Origin: Roseivirga seohaensis
Lineage (GTDB): Bacteria; Bacteroidota; Bacteroidia; Cytophagales; Cyclobacteriaceae
Direction of reading: 5' to 3'
DNA length: 64,000 bases
NCBI RefSeq assembly: GCF_001592945.1
Contig: NZ_LRPB01000005.1
Location: forward strand, 186,001-250,000
A program made the position numbers and the translations under genes. Positions within the stretch are counted from its first letter, which is position 1; each line of letters opens with the position of its first letter. The notes beneath the pieces were generated by a model. It was given only the letters and a program-made list of their open reading frames with translations, was not told where the DNA came from and did not search any database. Of the stretch, positions 8,081 through 17,081 are shown piece after piece.

Positions 8081-8677
8081 ATGAAAAAATCACTCATTCT
8101 TACCTTGTTCTTAGTTTTTATCACCTTTCAGGCGCTTGGTCAGTCATCTGACCTTACAGCCTTCAATACCGACCGATTGGAATTGAATAAAGTAGGGATG
8201 ATTGTTTTGGGAAGTTGGGCTGTTGGGAATTTTGCTACCAATGCGGCTTTACTAAGAAACCCAAGCTCTAAAGAACAAGGCCATTTTTATAGAATGAACA
8301 TCTATTGGAATGTAGTGAATTTAGCGTTGGCCGTTCCTGGCTTACGCAACTCCCTAATTACCGACCCAAGTTCAATTAGTCTAACGGAATCCATTGGCGA
8401 TTATCACCAAATGGGTAAAGTGCTTTTGATTAATGCTGGACTAGATGTAGCCTATATTACGGGTGGTTTCTTAATGAAAGAAATGGCCAAAACACGACCG
8501 AACAGACAAGACTTGTTGAAAGGCTATGGTAAGTCTTTAATCCTGCAAGGTGGATTTCTCTTCGCTTTTGATGTAGTGATGTATGGCTTATTACAATCTA
8601 AGAGTGAAAGCCTAAATAAAATATTAGAAACAGTAACCGTAAATGCAGACGGCTTGAGTCTGGTTTTTAGGTTTTAA
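8081..8677 (+). CDS. Predicted integral membrane protein of unknown function
   Basis: The 198-residue protein has a cleavable-looking signal (MKKSLILTLFLVFITFQALG, probably cut after GQS) and about four further hydrophobic segments near residues 40-55, 80-100, 125-145 and 160-180. It starts 2 bases after the LysE gene, so it belongs to the GH3-LysE transcription unit. It resembles uncharacterised Bacteroidota membrane proteins (DUF6992-like by my recollection), but the assignment is uncertain and no catalytic motif is visible. Confidence 0.75.
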   Translation: MKKSLILTLFLVFITFQALGQSSDLTAFNTDRLELNKVGMIVLGSWAVGNFATNAALLRNPSSKEQGHFYRMNIYWNVVNLALAVPGLRNSLITDPSSISLTESIGDYHQMGKVLLINAGLDVAYITGGFLMKEMAKTRPNRQDLLKGYGKSLILQGGFLFAFDVVMYGLLQSKSESLNKILETVTVNADGLSLVFRF

Positions 8678-8684
8678 GAAAAGG

Positions 8685-9734
8685 TTAATCCTCCAACACG
8701 TTACTCACAAAAGTACTTTTAGAGAGCATAAATAGAATAAAGAAAACCAGGCCCCATTTGGCATAAATAGGGTAGAAGTCCGTAGTATTCTTGTAACGGG
8801 TTTCTTTGATTTCAGCTTTCTCGTATTGGTCAATTAAGCTGAAAACGTTTGAAAGTGCTTCGTTATCAGAAGCGCGATAGAACTGACCATCACCAATTTC
8901 TGCAATCTTTCTAAGCGTGGTTTCATCCAGCGTATTTTCGATATAGTTGGGTCTGCCAAAGAAGTCTTTTCCGTAAGGCACTTTTCCGTCCTTACCAATA
9001 CCAATGGTGTAGATTTTAATGCCGTAAGCAGCGGCCAATTCAGCGGCAGTAATTGGGTCAATATTTCCGGCAGTGTTATCTCCATCACTCAATAAAATCA
9101 TCACCTTAGAAGCCGCAGATGATTCCGTCATTCGGTTGGTTCCTGTTGCAATGGCACTACCAATGGCCGTTCCTCTGTTCTCGATTTTACCAAAGTCTAC
9201 TTCGGTATCGATAAAACTACCCAGTAATTCATAATCAGTAGTCAATGGAGAAAGTGAATAGGCATCACCCGAAAAAATCACCAGTCCAATTCTGTCCTGA
9301 AACCTGCCATTGATAAAATCACGTGCGGTTTGCTTAGCAGCCTCAAGTCGGTTGGGCTTAAAATCTTCAATCTGCATTGATTCAGACGTATCAATGATCA
9401 ATACGATATCAATCCCTTCTGTCCATTGCTCTACTTGTTCGTTTGTTCGTTGTGGGCGGGCAAGGGCTACGATTAACATGGCCAAAGCCAGTGCGGTAAA
9501 TAGGTTAGGAATTACCCTTAAATAGCTTGTCCAGCTACGTTCTATGTCTTGTTTAGGAAGGGCAACAGGGAGTTTCTGCTTTATTTTAGTTCCGATTAAC
9601 CATTTAAGAAGAAAAAGAATGAGCACTAATGGTAGGGCATAAAGAAAAATCGGAAATGCCCAATCAAAGGATTTGAAACCCTCAGGAGTAAACCACTCCA
9701 GAGAAAGCCAGCTATATTTCGATTCGTCAAGCAT
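8685..9734 (-). CDS. BatA-like von Willebrand factor A (VWA) membrane protein
   Basis: The protein has 349 residues. Two N-terminal membrane segments (about 27-46 and 77-92) precede a VWA domain with an intact metal-ion site: DTSES at residues 115-119, a Thr in SPLTTDYELLG, and the SDGDNTAG loop. A C-terminal membrane helix (IYAKWGLVFFILFML) closes the protein. This is the BatA/BatB topology from the Bacteroidota aerotolerance operon, where the role is periplasmic but the mechanism is unclear. It is the last gene of a three-gene minus-strand operon and overlaps the previous gene by 8 bases. No second VWA gene (batB) or TPR gene (batC) follows; the next gene is convergent. Confidence 0.88.
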   Translation of the reverse strand: MLDESKYSWLSLEWFTPEGFKSFDWAFPIFLYALPLVLILFLLKWLIGTKIKQKLPVALPKQDIERSWTSYLRVIPNLFTALALAMLIVALARPQRTNEQVEQWTEGIDIVLIIDTSESMQIEDFKPNRLEAAKQTARDFINGRFQDRIGLVIFSGDAYSLSPLTTDYELLGSFIDTEVDFGKIENRGTAIGSAIATGTNRMTESSAASKVMILLSDGDNTAGNIDPITAAELAAAYGIKIYTIGIGKDGKVPYGKDFFGRPNYIENTLDETTLRKIAEIGDGQFYRASDNEALSNVFSLIDQYEKAEIKETRYKNTTDFYPIYAKWGLVFFILFMLSKSTFVSNVLED

Positions 9735-10626
9735 TTTTAATTACTTCTGAAATGTGATTGTATCGGTCTTGAGTATAGTCTTTTAAAAACTCAAAATCAT
9801 TTTGTAAAGCAGAAACGGTAGCCTTACTGTATATGTTTTTATCAATAGATTTGAGCGTTTCATCCAAGCTAGAACTTTGCATTAGTAATACAATTTCTTT
9901 GGTAGTTAGCTTAGTAAAAGGCAGGTTTTCTAAACCTTCCATGTAGCTCTTCCAGTATTTTAGTGTTTTCTCTATGTTGGCTTTGGTAGTGTCATTGCTC
10001 AACGCATCAATCTGTTGATCGAAACCAGCATTGAATTTTTCAAGGCCTTTTTTCAACCTATAAAGCTTAATCTTTTTCCTAATGTCTTTGCCCCAAACTA
10101 CTAACACAATGATGGCCAAAACACCTAGCACCACTAAAGCGATAATAAAATAAGGGTAGTTGAATTGCAGAGAAACGGGTCTGTAATAAGAGTTTTCTTC
10201 CATATTCACACTGTCGGGCATTTGCGTAACTACCTGATCGAGAATGATGGAATCCATTAAACTAAAATTCGGAATACTATCGCTTTCTGTAATTAAGAAA
10301 ACAGGAAGGGAAAGCCTTTGAACTGTGTCGATTTCAAAAGTAGTGAGGTAATAAACCGCACTATCAATACTATTAATGTCGTCAGATTGGGTGTTGAAAT
10401 ACTCTTTACTTACCAGCTCAAACGGAGCAAAGTTGTAGAGCGAATCAGGAAATATAACAGACCTGTTTTTCTTGTCTTTATAACTGAAAATAAAAGGAAC
10501 CGGCTCACCGATTTTCACACTGTCTTTCAAGAAAAAACCAACCGGTTTTGTTTCCTGAGCGTGAATTGCCTGACTTCCAGAAAAAAATAAGGCGACTAGA
10601 ATGGTAAGTTTAACGATCTTAATCAC
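9727..10626 (-). CDS. Exported membrane protein of the DUF58/BatA operon
   Basis: The protein has 299 residues. A signal peptide (MIKIVKLTILVALFFSGSQAIHA) is followed by an extracytoplasmic beta-rich domain to about residue 150 (DSVKIGEPVPFIFSYKDKKN is reminiscent of BatD-type domains). One membrane helix (about 155-176, YFIIALVVLGVLAIIVLVVW) and a helical cytoplasmic tail follow. It overlaps both neighbours by 8 bases, so translation is coupled with DUF58 and BatA. The position between DUF58 and the first VWA gene is where DUF4381-type proteins often sit, but I do not see enough to name a family. Confidence 0.78.
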   Translation of the reverse strand: MIKIVKLTILVALFFSGSQAIHAQETKPVGFFLKDSVKIGEPVPFIFSYKDKKNRSVIFPDSLYNFAPFELVSKEYFNTQSDDINSIDSAVYYLTTFEIDTVQRLSLPVFLITESDSIPNFSLMDSIILDQVVTQMPDSVNMEENSYYRPVSLQFNYPYFIIALVVLGVLAIIVLVVWGKDIRKKIKLYRLKKGLEKFNAGFDQQIDALSNDTTKANIEKTLKYWKSYMEGLENLPFTKLTTKEIVLLMQSSSLDETLKSIDKNIYSKATVSALQNDFEFLKDYTQDRYNHISEVIKNA

Positions 10627-11497
10627 GTTTCATTGATTTATTTCGCAGTTTGAAAAGTTTGATGAGTTGTGGGATATAATAATCCTTGGTATTGATTTCT
10701 ACATAATTGATTTGGTGCTTTCTGCAAAATAACTGTAAGTCATCTTTATTGGTAGAGTATCGTTTTTCTAGTTTATTTCTAAAGTCTTTTGACGAAGTAT
10801 TTACCCACACAGTTTTTCGACTCTCTTTGTCGTAAACAGGAATTATCCCCAAGTTAGGCAAATTAGTTTCTCGGTCGTCTTTTAAGTGAATCACCACAAG
10901 GTCGTGTTTGTTGGCCAAAGTCCTCAGGTTCTTTTCGTAATCGGTATCAATAAAATCCGAAATCAAAATCACCACACTTTTTTTGTTGATGGCTTCAAGC
11001 GCTAAACCAATCGCTTTACTGATATTCGTTTTTCCAGATTTTGGTTTTAGGTTATAGAGTTCATGAATAATAGCATAACCGTGTTTGCTGCCTTTTCCTG
11101 ACTTTACAAATTTTTCTTTTTGATCTGAAAAACAAATAAGCCCCACTCGATTTTGTTCTTTAATAGCCGAAAGCGTTAAAACCGAAGCAATTTCTTTTCC
11201 TACATCAACTTTTTGCGCACCTGGGTTTCCTATTTCTTGCGAACCACTTACATCTAGCAAGAAGAAAACTGTCTGTTCTTTTTCTTCTTTAAATGTTTTC
11301 ACAAAGGTTCCGTGTCCCTTAGCCGAACTGTTCCAGTCGATGTTTCTTACATCATCACCATAATGGTATTCGCGCACTCCATCAAACTCCAATCCCGATC
11401 CTTTAAAAATGGAATGGAAGTCTCCTTGCATCCGAGAATTGATGGCTTTTCTGATTTGTATTTCGTACTTCCTAAGCTTGGAAATTATGTGCTCCAT
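10619..11497 (-). CDS. DUF58 domain-containing protein
   Basis: The 292-residue soluble protein has the DUF58 signature GVREYHYGDDVRNIDWNSSA (residues 40-59), followed by a VWA-like domain whose metal site reads LDVSGS (Asp82). DUF58 proteins typically work with a MoxR AAA+ ATPase and membrane VWA proteins. Here DUF58 is the first gene of the operon and no moxR lies upstream: the neighbouring gene is divergent DUF4296. The partner ATPase, if present, must be elsewhere in the genome. Confidence 0.9.
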   Translation of the reverse strand: MEHIISKLRKYEIQIRKAINSRMQGDFHSIFKGSGLEFDGVREYHYGDDVRNIDWNSSAKGHGTFVKTFKEEKEQTVFFLLDVSGSQEIGNPGAQKVDVGKEIASVLTLSAIKEQNRVGLICFSDQKEKFVKSGKGSKHGYAIIHELYNLKPKSGKTNISKAIGLALEAINKKSVVILISDFIDTDYEKNLRTLANKHDLVVIHLKDDRETNLPNLGIIPVYDKESRKTVWVNTSSKDFRNKLEKRYSTNKDDLQLFCRKHQINYVEINTKDYYIPQLIKLFKLRNKSMKRD

Positions 11498-11592
11498 ATC
11501 TAAAAGGCCAAAAATAGAATTAAATCGGTTTTATTCAGTGTCAACTATCTTAAATTTGGTTAAGAAGCATTCCGCTACCGTGCAGAATACGT

Positions 11593-11600
11593 TACCTTTG
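11593..11600 (+). promoter_or_regulatory. Candidate -7 promoter element for DUF4296-mutS2
   Basis: TACCTTTG fits TAnnTTTG and lies about 50 bases before the DUF4296 start. A properly spaced -33 TTTG is not evident. Confidence 0.3.
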
Positions 11601-11648
11601 ACAAATTCGTTTGAAAATCGAAGTTGAAAATAAAATTGAGAATTGAGT

Positions 11649-11993
11649 GTGAAAAAGCTTTTTTTGTTGGCGGTTTGTTGCTTGTTTTTTACCTGCGGTA
11701 GTAAAGAGGAGTTGCCAGAAGGATTATTGTCTGAATCTGAGATGATCGACATCATGGTAGATATTAGAGTAGCTGAAGGTAAAGTGACTCACTTGTTGCT
11801 TCCGGCAGACTCCGCAAAAAAGGTATTTAAGATATTGGAAAAGAGGATTTTCGAAGAACACGATGTAGATACAGTAGCCTACAAAAAAAGCTATCAGTAC
11901 TATTTACTTCATCCAGAAAAGGCTTCTGTCATCTTCTCTACCACACTAGATAGCCTCAGTGTTATGAAAGAAAGAGATACAAACCTGAGATAA
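11649..11993 (+). CDS. DUF4296 lipoprotein
   Basis: This is a small lipoprotein of about 114 residues. From GTG 11649 it reads MKKLFLLAVCCLFFTCGSKE, with a lipobox LFFTC. The body contains the DUF4296 motifs LSESEMIDIMVDIRVAEG and YKKSYQYYLLHPEKASVIFS. An in-frame TTG two codons upstream (11643) is an alternative start. I prefer GTG because it gives the standard MKK signal. DUF4296 is restricted to Bacteroidota and has no known function. It lies 20 bases before mutS2, probably in one transcript. Confidence 0.88.
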   Translation: MKKLFLLAVCCLFFTCGSKEELPEGLLSESEMIDIMVDIRVAEGKVTHLLLPADSAKKVFKILEKRIFEEHDVDTVAYKKSYQYYLLHPEKASVIFSTTLDSLSVMKERDTNLR

Positions 11994-12013
11994 GAATAAG
12001 CCCCATTTACCGA

Positions 12014-14392
12014 ATGCTTTACCCACAAAATTTAGAAGAAAAGTTAGGTTTTGATAAAATCAGAGCCGTTTTGCTCGAAAAGTGCGAGAGCAATTTAGGC
12101 GCCCAATTCGTTTCAAAAATAAAATACGCCACAGATCGCAATTCCATAGATAAGTGGTTAGAACAAACCCACGAGTTTACGAGAATCATTCAAAGTGGAG
12201 AACTTTTTCCAAACGCTAATTATATAGATGTTTCTTCACACCTTAAAAAGGTGCAGATGGAAAACTCATTTCTTTTAGAGGAAGAGTTTTTCGATTTATT
12301 GCTGGTGTTTAAAACTGCCGACCAATGTTTGAGCTTTTTTAGCCAAAAGCGAGAAGATTACCCTGAGTTGGTTCAGCTTACTCATCCTTTGCTTTGGAAC
12401 GATGAATTGCTCTGGTCGATCGACCGAAAGTTTGACGAACGCGGCAGATTAAAAGATAATGCTTCGGCTTTATTGGCCGACATTCGAAAGGGAATTAATG
12501 CCGAACAGCAAAGGCTTAGAAAAGTACTTGATGGAATTTTAAGAAGAGCGCAAAAGGATGGCTTTACACCTGATGACGTCTCTATTACCATACGCGAGGG
12601 TAGAATGGTGATTCCGGTTTTAGCGGAATACAAAAGAAGAGTGCGAGGCTTTGTGCATGGCGAATCTGCTACAGGACAAACGGTTTATCTAGAACCTAGC
12701 GAAGTGCTCGAAATCAACAATGAAGTACGTGAATTGCAGTACGCAGAAAAGCGCGAAGTCATTCGAATTTTAACGGCTCTCACCGATGAGGTTCGTCCAG
12801 AATTGGAAAACCTTTCAGGAATAATGAAGTTCTTGGGCATCATCGATTTTATTAGAGCCAAAGCCCGTTTTGCAATAGATATTGATGCCATAAAACCACT
12901 TTGGAACGAAACGAAGGGCTTTTCTTGGCAAGAAGCGAGACATCCGTCACTTTACCTTTCCTTTAAAAAGTTAGGAAAGAAAGTAGTGCCGCTCAATATT
13001 TCGCTCGATGCTGAAAAGCGAATTTTGGTAATTTCTGGACCAAATGCAGGAGGAAAAAGTGTTTGCCTGAAAACCGTGGGTTTATTGCAGTACATGTTCC
13101 AATGTGGCTTACTAGTTTCGGTGTATGAAACTTCACGCTTTACCATTTACAGAGATCTCTTTATTGATATTGGCGATGAACAGTCCATCGAAAATGATTT
13201 AAGTACATACAGTTCGCATTTGGTGAACATGAAAAACCTTTTGGGTCATGTAAACAAAGGCAGCTTGTTTTTGATTGATGAATTTGGAACTGGTACCGAA
13301 CCGCAGTTTGGTGGCGCCATTGCTGAAGCCATTTTGGATGAACTTCGCAGTTCGAAGGGCATGGGTGTAATTACTACGCACTATGGCAACCTAAAGGAAT
13401 ATGCCGATAAGCAACAGGGTTTGGTAAATGGGGCAATGAAGTATGACCTGAAGAATCTTCAACCCATTTATCAACTAGAAATTGGGAAACCCGGAAGTTC
13501 TTTCGCCTTAGAAATTGCCCGAAAAATTGGCCTTTCAAATCAAACCATAGAATACGCCAAATCTAAAGTAGGGGTAAAACAGGTTTCTGTAGATCAGCTT
13601 TTAGGTCAGCTAGAAAGTCAGCAATACGAAGTTGAAAAGGCTGAAAAAAGAGTGAAGGCCAAAGAGAAGGAATTGGATGAGCTAACGACTCAATATGCCG
13701 AGTTAAAATCTCATTTGGAAAACCAAGAGAAGAAAATTCTAAACAATGCGAAGCGCGAAGCCAAAGTGCTATTAGATAGTGCTAATAAGGAAGTAGAGCG
13801 TGTAATTCGCGAAATCAAAGAAGCTCAAGCTGATAAAGAAAGGGTAAAGCAAGCCCGCGAAAGTTTAGAGGCAGCCAAGAAGAAAACTAAAATTACTTCG
13901 CAAGAAAAAGAAGTAGTTCAAACAGAATCTGGCGCCATTGAAGTGGGGAGTTATGTCCGTATTAAGGGGCAAGAAACCACTGGTAAAGTAACTTCTATCA
14001 AAGGTAAGGATGTAGAGTTGAGCATAGGGGCATTAACCTCTATGGTGAAACTGAATCGTTTAGAGAAAATTACCCGCAAAGAAACCCGTGAAAAAGCCAA
14101 TTCACTTTCAGTGAAGGGCGGTGTTTCCCTCAACGATAAAATGGCCAATTTCTCTCAGAAGTTAGATATCCGTGGCTATCGTGCCGAAGAAGTAATTCCC
14201 AAACTTGAGCAATATATGGACGAAGCCATATTGCTGGGCTTTAACGAACTCCATATTCTACATGGAAAAGGTAATGGAGTTTTAAGGCAAATCGTACGAA
14301 CTCACCTTTCATCCTACAAAGAAATTGCTCAAATGAAAGATGAACACGTAGACCGTGGTGGCGCAGGAATTACTGTGGTTACTATGCGTTAG
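12014..14392 (+). CDS. mutS2: Endonuclease MutS2
   Basis: The 792-residue protein has an N-terminal core/lever region and an ATPase domain with Walker A GPNAGGKS (residues 342-349), Walker B LFLIDEFGTGTEP and the MutS-type TTHYGNLKEYA. A long coiled-coil insert rich in E, K and Q (about 520-640) follows, and a C-terminal Smr nuclease domain contains LDIRGYRAEE and LHILHGKGNGVLRQIVRTHL. MutS2 lacks the mismatch-recognition domain. In other bacteria it limits homologous recombination or rescues collided ribosomes. The length is normal for the family. Confidence 0.95.
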   Translation: MLYPQNLEEKLGFDKIRAVLLEKCESNLGAQFVSKIKYATDRNSIDKWLEQTHEFTRIIQSGELFPNANYIDVSSHLKKVQMENSFLLEEEFFDLLLVFKTADQCLSFFSQKREDYPELVQLTHPLLWNDELLWSIDRKFDERGRLKDNASALLADIRKGINAEQQRLRKVLDGILRRAQKDGFTPDDVSITIREGRMVIPVLAEYKRRVRGFVHGESATGQTVYLEPSEVLEINNEVRELQYAEKREVIRILTALTDEVRPELENLSGIMKFLGIIDFIRAKARFAIDIDAIKPLWNETKGFSWQEARHPSLYLSFKKLGKKVVPLNISLDAEKRILVISGPNAGGKSVCLKTVGLLQYMFQCGLLVSVYETSRFTIYRDLFIDIGDEQSIENDLSTYSSHLVNMKNLLGHVNKGSLFLIDEFGTGTEPQFGGAIAEAILDELRSSKGMGVITTHYGNLKEYADKQQGLVNGAMKYDLKNLQPIYQLEIGKPGSSFALEIARKIGLSNQTIEYAKSKVGVKQVSVDQLLGQLESQQYEVEKAEKRVKAKEKELDELTTQYAELKSHLENQEKKILNNAKREAKVLLDSANKEVERVIREIKEAQADKERVKQARESLEAAKKKTKITSQEKEVVQTESGAIEVGSYVRIKGQETTGKVTSIKGKDVELSIGALTSMVKLNRLEKITRKETREKANSLSVKGGVSLNDKMANFSQKLDIRGYRAEEVIPKLEQYMDEAILLGFNELHILHGKGNGVLRQIVRTHLSSYKEIAQMKDEHVDRGGAGITVVTMR

Positions 14393-14399
14393 TCATTGG

Positions 14400-14660
14400 T
14401 TGAATGGTCATTAGTCATTGGGGGTAGTCCCATAAACTCAATTCATCGATATTGCGAGAAATAGACTTTGCGGTAGCGAAAGGCTTTGACGAAGCAATCT
14501 TACTTTTAAAATTACAGAACCTGCCACCTAGAGACTGCTTCGTTACAGTCCATTGCTATCGCATGGCTTTCGTCTGCGCCAACGCTGAAGCTAAGGCGTA
14601 AGCGTTCGCAGTGACGATTCTAATTTATGCTTTGCGTTTCTTCGCGTCCTTTGCGGTTAG
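14400..14660. repeat. Degenerate dispersed intergenic repeat
   Basis: The gap between the convergent mutS2 and ytxJ genes contains pieces typical of dispersed palindromic bacterial repeats: ATTGCGAGAAATAG and GACGAAGCAATCT on the left (about 14451-14501), and GACTGCTTCGTTACAG with GCAGTGACGATTC on the right (about 14538-14620). These form diverged arms of the well-known 'TTGCGAG...GAAGCAATCT / AGATTGCTTCG...GCAATGACG' element. A separate CTTTGCGTTTCTTCGCG and TCCTTTGCGG string (14632-14657) and GGTCATTAGTCATTGG (14404-14420) are also commonly dispersed. No coding capacity was seen. Confidence 0.6.
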
Positions 14661-14661
14661 A

Positions 14662-15030
14662 TCAAAGCAATTTCAACATCGCATCATAATCAATTGACAT
14701 GTGCGAACTATGGTGAACAGCTTTTCCATTTTTGATAACAATGGCTTGTGGGGATTCATGTTGTACACCAAATTGTTCGGCCACAGCATTAGAAACTTCT
14801 CTAAACCGAATTAGGTCTAAATAATAGATTTTCAGCTGATTACCTTCTTCTGTCCAGTTGCGCTCCAAACGGTTTAGCGCCATGCTGCTAATGCTGCAAC
14901 GGGTGCTGTGCTTGTAAATCACAACCGTTTGGTTTTTGCTCTCCTCAATGATTTCAGAAAGTTGATCTAAACGCTCCAATCTATTCCATGGCACTTCAAC
15001 AGTGTCTTCTTTCTTCTTATTCCAAAACAT
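14662..15030 (-). CDS. ytxJ: Bacillithiol-system monothiol protein YtxJ
   Basis: The 122-residue thioredoxin-fold protein has a single active cysteine in KHSTRCSISSMAL (Cys45), where classic thioredoxins have CxxC. The rest matches YtxJ/DUF2847 (YYLDLIRFREVSNAVAEQFGVQHESPQAIVIKNG with a cis-Pro). YtxJ is a proposed monothiol bacilliredoxin that removes bacillithiol from proteins. The genome also carries bshC (28042-29628), which supports bacillithiol use. The start lies 5 bases after the E1 gene stop, so it is co-transcribed with it. Confidence 0.9.
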   Translation of the reverse strand: MFWNKKKEDTVEVPWNRLERLDQLSEIIEESKNQTVVIYKHSTRCSISSMALNRLERNWTEEGNQLKIYYLDLIRFREVSNAVAEQFGVQHESPQAIVIKNGKAVHHSSHMSIDYDAMLKLL

Positions 15031-15035
15031 AAAAC

Positions 15036-17009
15036 TTAGTAATTTATCAAGTCATTCAACTTCTCTACAAGTCTTTGTTTGGGTAAAAAGTTCTCTTCTA
15101 AGTGTTTTCCGAAAGGAACAGGGGTGTCAAGACTACCAACTCTAGCTACAGGAGCATCTAAATATTGGAAACAGTTCTCACCAATCCAAGCGGCTATTTC
15201 GGCACCAATTCCGCCTGTAAGCGTGTCTTCGTGCAGTACAATTACTTTATTGGTTTTCTCCACGGTAGCTTCCACTGCTTCTTTATCCCAGGGCAATAAA
15301 GTTCTTAAGTCTAAAATTTCAATTGAAGCCTCCGAAGTGGCAGCCAGTTCTTTCGCCCAGTGCACGCCCATGCCGTAAGTAATGATGGAAATATCATCAC
15401 CTTCTTTGGCAATGCTTGCTTTCCCCACTTCAACCGTGTAATAATCGTCTGGAATATTCTCGATTACCGAACGGTACATGGCTTTGTGCTCGAAGAATAA
15501 ATAAGGATTCGGATCTTCAATGGCTGCTGCCAAAAGTCCTTTCGCATCTTTTGGGTTAGAAGGGTAAACGATTTTTAAACCAGGCGTGTGAAAGAACCAA
15601 GCCTCGTTGGATTGCGAGTGAAATGGCCCAGCGCCAACGCCAGCTCCCGTAGGCATACGCACTACAACATCGGCATTTTGCCCCCAGCGGTAATGGCTTT
15701 TTGCCAAGTTGTTTACAATTTGGTTGAAACCGCAAGTAACGAAATCGGCAAACTGCATTTCAACCATAGCCTTATAACCATTAATACAAAGCCCGAGCCC
15801 AGTACCAATAATGGCCGACTCGCACAAAGGTGTATTACGCACCCTTCCGCTTCCGAATTTCTCTAAAAAACCGTCAGTAATTTTGAAAACGCCACCATAC
15901 TCAGCAATGTCTTGTCCCATCAACACAAGGTTGTCGAAACGTTCCATGCTTTGCTTTAAACCATCCGAAATCGCATCTACAAATCGTTTTTCTGAGGTTG
16001 CATCTGTTTTTGGTTCAATCACTTCCTGAACAAATGGCGCGTGCATATCGTCAATTTCCATTTGAGTGGCAGGTGGTAATTCTTCTGCATAAGCCAACTC
16101 TAAACCTTCATCAATGTCGGCTTTGATTTTGGCCCTGATCTCTTTTTCCGCTTTTGCGGTCAGTATTTTTTCCTTCTTTAAAAAGGACTCATAATTTTCA
16201 ACAGGGTCTTTCTTCGCCCATTCTTCCATCAAAGCTTTCGGAACGTATTTAGTACCGCTGGCTTCTTCGTGGCCACGCATTCTGAATGTCATGCATTCCA
16301 CAATCACTGGCTTAGGGTCTTTTCTAATTTTTTCTGCCAATTGCTTTATGGTAGAATGTACTTCAAGCAAATTGTTGCCATCTACTTTTACGGCTTTAAT
16401 ACCGTAGCCCGGGCCTTTGTCTATAAAATTTTTGAATCTGAATTGCTGTTCGCTAGGGGTTGAAAGGCCATAGCCGTTGTTTTCAATCACAAAGATTACT
16501 GGCAAGTCCCAAACTGCTGCTACGTTAAGTGCTTCGTGGAAATCTCCTTCCGAACTTGCACCGTCTCCTGTAAAGACCAAAGTAGCTTTCTTGCTTTCTT
16601 TAAGCTTGTCGGCTAAGGCAATTCCATCTGCCAAGGCCATTTGTGGGCCTAAATGTGAGATCATTCCCACAATATTAAATTCCTTTGTTCCGAAGTGAAA
16701 AGAGCGATCTCTTCCTTTTGTGAAGCCACTTAATTTGCCTTGAAACTGTGCGAAAAGGCGACTGTACGGAATGTTTCTGCCTGTAAAAACGCCAAGATTT
16801 CGATGCATAGGAAGTATATATTCTTCTTGGTCGATGGCATTCACGGCCCCAACAGAAACCGCCTCTTGTCCAATTCCAGAAAACCACTTGGTGATTCTTC
16901 CTTGTCGAAGTAGAATGAGCATTTTTTCTTCGATCATGCGTGGTCTAAGAATTTGCTCGTAGAGGTGTAAAAGTTCTTGCTTGGAGTAACCTTCTCGTTT
17001 AAAAATCAT
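15036..17009 (-). CDS. Fused alpha/beta 2-oxoacid dehydrogenase E1 component
   Basis: The protein has 657 residues from ATG 17009. The N-terminal half is an E1-alpha domain with the thiamine-diphosphate motif GDGASSEGDFHEALN to VIENN (residues 148-178). The C-terminal half (from about 335) is an E1-beta transketolase-like domain (GQDIAEYGGVFKITDGFLEKFG, FADFVTCGFNQIVN, MPTGAGVGAGPFHSQSNEAW, LRTLLPWD). It decarboxylates a branched-chain 2-oxoacid or pyruvate and passes the acyl group to E2 lipoate. Most bacteria encode the two halves separately, but the fusion is usual in Bacteroidota. An upstream in-frame TTG (17036) would add nine atypical residues and is rejected. Confidence 0.92.
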   Translation of the reverse strand: MIFKREGYSKQELLHLYEQILRPRMIEEKMLILLRQGRITKWFSGIGQEAVSVGAVNAIDQEEYILPMHRNLGVFTGRNIPYSRLFAQFQGKLSGFTKGRDRSFHFGTKEFNIVGMISHLGPQMALADGIALADKLKESKKATLVFTGDGASSEGDFHEALNVAAVWDLPVIFVIENNGYGLSTPSEQQFRFKNFIDKGPGYGIKAVKVDGNNLLEVHSTIKQLAEKIRKDPKPVIVECMTFRMRGHEEASGTKYVPKALMEEWAKKDPVENYESFLKKEKILTAKAEKEIRAKIKADIDEGLELAYAEELPPATQMEIDDMHAPFVQEVIEPKTDATSEKRFVDAISDGLKQSMERFDNLVLMGQDIAEYGGVFKITDGFLEKFGSGRVRNTPLCESAIIGTGLGLCINGYKAMVEMQFADFVTCGFNQIVNNLAKSHYRWGQNADVVVRMPTGAGVGAGPFHSQSNEAWFFHTPGLKIVYPSNPKDAKGLLAAAIEDPNPYLFFEHKAMYRSVIENIPDDYYTVEVGKASIAKEGDDISIITYGMGVHWAKELAATSEASIEILDLRTLLPWDKEAVEATVEKTNKVIVLHEDTLTGGIGAEIAAWIGENCFQYLDAPVARVGSLDTPVPFGKHLEENFLPKQRLVEKLNDLINY

Positions 17010-17081
17010 AGTTGTTTTGAGTGCAGTGCGAAGCAAAATTAAAGTAAACCCTCAATTGCCGAAATTAATGTGCATTATTTT

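Noticed and set aside
14400-14660. tRNA or small RNA gene in the gap between mutS2 and ytxJ
   Set aside because: No cloverleaf or CCA-type acceptor pattern was found; the sequence is explained by dispersed repeat fragments.
15036-17036. TTG 17036 as the start of the E1 gene
   Set aside because: It adds nine residues before the ATG-initiated MIFKREGYSK, which is the natural beginning of the E1-alpha domain.
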